Shown here one piece after another: positions 62,776 to 64,000 of a stretch of DNA of 64,000 nucleotides. The notes under the pieces were generated by a model, which was not told where the DNA came from, ran no database searches, and saw nothing but the letters and a program-made list of their open reading frames with translations. The position numbers and the translations under genes were made by a program. The stretch's first letter is position 1, and every line of letters starts with the position of its first letter. The DNA comes from Candidatus Hydrothermarchaeum profundi. GTDB lineage: Archaea; Hydrothermarchaeota; Hydrothermarchaeia; Hydrothermarchaeales; Hydrothermarchaeaceae. The stretch spans positions 299,906-363,905 of the forward strand of contig MTMF02000009.1 in assembly GCA_002011125.2 (NCBI GenBank), in the 5' to 3' direction.

Positions 62776-64000
62776 CTACTTCTTTTTAAAACGGGATATA
62801 ATCGCTAAAAGAGCCAAAAATGATATTCCAACAAGCAATATTACATAATAAGGCGAAATACCAAAAATTAGCGGAAGTAATCTTGCATTAATAGCAGGGT
62901 TTTCACCTGGGGATATAGTGATATCCTTAGACCAATCAAGATATCCTCCACGTACTAATGACAACTTATATGTGCCCACAGGCAACTCAACTTCTTTATT
63001 CGTTTTACCATATAATTGACCATTAATCATGATATCGCAACCAGGAGGGTCAGAAGAAATGAATACCTTCCCCAATAGCTCATTATCCACGAGCACCTCA
63101 ACCAACTTTATAGTTTTTTCTACACCATTATCTGCTACAAGCCTCAAGAAATATCTTCCATTCGGAACCTGCGTTGTATCCCAAAGATAACTGCCATCAT
63201 TTGCCTCGTCTTCCGCTATCATAGCCCAATTTTTAGAGTCTAAGCTATACTCTATGTCAACAGATATCTCTCTACTTTCTGGATCAGAGGCTTTCCATGA
63301 TATTTCTTCAATTCCCTCAAGCCTTTGCCCATCCGCAGGAAACAGTATCTCCAATAATGGAGGTAAGGTTGGAGCAAGGGTTGAAGTACGTACAGTAAAT
63401 ACACTAGAAATGTCCTCAGACTTTAAACCTGCTGGGTCTTCTGCAACAATCTTCAAAGTATAATTCCCATCGGGAAATCCTTGCAGAGACCATAAAAATT
63501 CCCCAGTGTTTTCACCTTTATCCAATAAGCTAACCCACGTTTTACCCCCGTCAGGAGAAGCCTTCAAATCTATTTTCAAGTTTTCACTCTCAGGATCTAT
63601 AGCCCTCCATGTAATTAAGTAATCTCCAGAAAACTCCTCTCCCCCTTTAGGCGACAGCAGTTCAACTTGAGGAGGCCTATTCTCTTGTGTAGATACATGG
63701 AGAGTCCAGTCCTTCGACACAGTTATTTTCCCATCACTAACTACAACTTCAATTATATGCGTCCCACTAGTAGAGATATATCTCCAACTCGAATCAGACA
63801 CCACATCCTTACCATCCACCTTCCAAATATAATGGAGTTCCCCGCCATCTGACTGGACCGCTGAAACATTAAAGATAACCTGCATACCCTCTTTCAATTC
63901 AAGCTCCCCTTTCTCAGGAGTATATGATACTAGAGTCACGTTCCTATCAACATCACCCAACAAGAAATCACCAACAGGAGCAAAATACTCCAAAGAATCC
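62776..64000 (-). CDS. Cell-surface protein with Ig-like repeats, PEGA domain and C-terminal anchor (partial)
   Basis: Open to the right edge; a TTG at 63993 exists but the frame continues beyond, so the start is outside. Ig-like beta-sandwich repeats alternate (VELLSPKGGEEFSGDYLITW and LEILFPADGQRLEGIEEISW are two such starts, with SDPESREI-type segments). A PEGA domain follows (VFISSDPPGCDIMINGQLYG), then one C-terminal TM helix and a KKK end. Extracellular protein anchored by its C-terminus, possibly involved in surface structure or protease function. Confidence 0.82.
   Translation of the reverse strand, partial: DSLEYFAPVGDFLLGDVDRNVTLVSYTPEKGELELKEGMQVIFNVSAVQSDGGELHYIWKVDGKDVVSDSSWRYISTSGTHIIEVVVSDGKITVSKDWTLHVSTQENRPPQVELLSPKGGEEFSGDYLITWRAIDPESENLKIDLKASPDGGKTWVSLLDKGENTGEFLWSLQGFPDGNYTLKIVAEDPAGLKSEDISSVFTVRTSTLAPTLPPLLEILFPADGQRLEGIEEISWKASDPESREISVDIEYSLDSKNWAMIAEDEANDGSYLWDTTQVPNGRYFLRLVADNGVEKTIKLVEVLVDNELLGKVFISSDPPGCDIMINGQLYGKTNKEVELPVGTYKLSLVRGGYLDWSKDITISPGENPAINARLLPLIFGISPYYVILLVGISFLALLAIISRFKKK

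Noticed and set aside
1..64000. tRNA, rRNA or complete insertion sequence
   Set aside because: No tRNA arms (GTTC-type T-loop with acceptor stem), no rRNA-like conserved stretches and no transposase were found when reading the gaps on both strands.

Overview
This is an archaeal chromosomal window, most likely from an uncultivated thermophile-like lineage. The evidence is a CdhAB-type CO dehydrogenase, HdrA/HdrBC and F420-hydrogenase-beta (FrhB) proteins, archaeal Nog1 GTPase, UPF0248/MJ1316, RtcA, several HEPN/MNT and VapBC modules, and TATA boxes about 25-30 nt ahead of apparently leaderless starts. I cannot name the lineage from sequence reading alone. No rRNA, tRNA, CRISPR array or intact insertion sequence was seen.

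Layout. (1) 1-9095: two back-to-back redox operons. A minus-strand operon holds an HdrBC fusion, an FrhB paralogue and a very large HdrA with two flavin domains, which runs off the left edge. A plus-strand operon holds a second FrhB paralogue with CdhA and CdhB, without the acetyl-CoA synthase subunits inside the window. The arrangement suggests CO/CO2 chemistry wired to F420 and to heterodisulfide-reductase-type electron transfer. (2) 9160-18776: housekeeping and stress genes: rtcA, nog1, an ArsR/SmtB regulator with a Zn/Cd P1B-ATPase, CBS-domain proteins, hisE, UPF0248, an acylphosphatase fused to a tandem heptapeptide repeat, and a QueF-type enzyme fused to a ScoMcrA-like head domain. (3) 18856-23386: an accessory zone with one intact and one broken HEPN/MNT pair, a DUF4143-type ATPase and several gene remnants. 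(4) 23480-56710: a long surface-glycan locus. It contains a Wzz-like chain-length protein, UDP-sulfoquinovose synthase with two more sugar epimerases, two Wzx-like flippases, two Wzy-like polymerases/ligases, seven glycosyltransferases, methyltransferases, deacetylase-fold proteins, a FemAB-like acyltransferase and an AglH-like sugar-phosphate transferase. Its middle part (28.3-43.6 kb) is much more AT-rich than its flanks and looks imported. Toxin-antitoxin modules, two more DUF4143 ATPases and gene fragments sit at its internal joints. (5) 57038-57738: an MNT gene with a truncated HepT. (6) 57776-62720: a seven-gene minus-strand operon for a 2-oxoacid dehydrogenase complex (three thioredoxin-fold proteins, lipoyl synthase, E1 alpha, E1 beta, E2). 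(7) 62776-64000: the C-terminal part of a cell-surface PEGA-domain protein that runs off the right edge.

The most unusual signals are the FrhB-CdhAB operon, three genes split by a -1 shift at A_AAA_AAA runs, the QueF fusion, the acylphosphatase-repeat fusion, a small conserved-looking membrane protein whose start position is ATA, and the lipoyl synthase/thioredoxin/2-oxoacid dehydrogenase operon. All functional statements rest on motif recognition by eye, not on searches.
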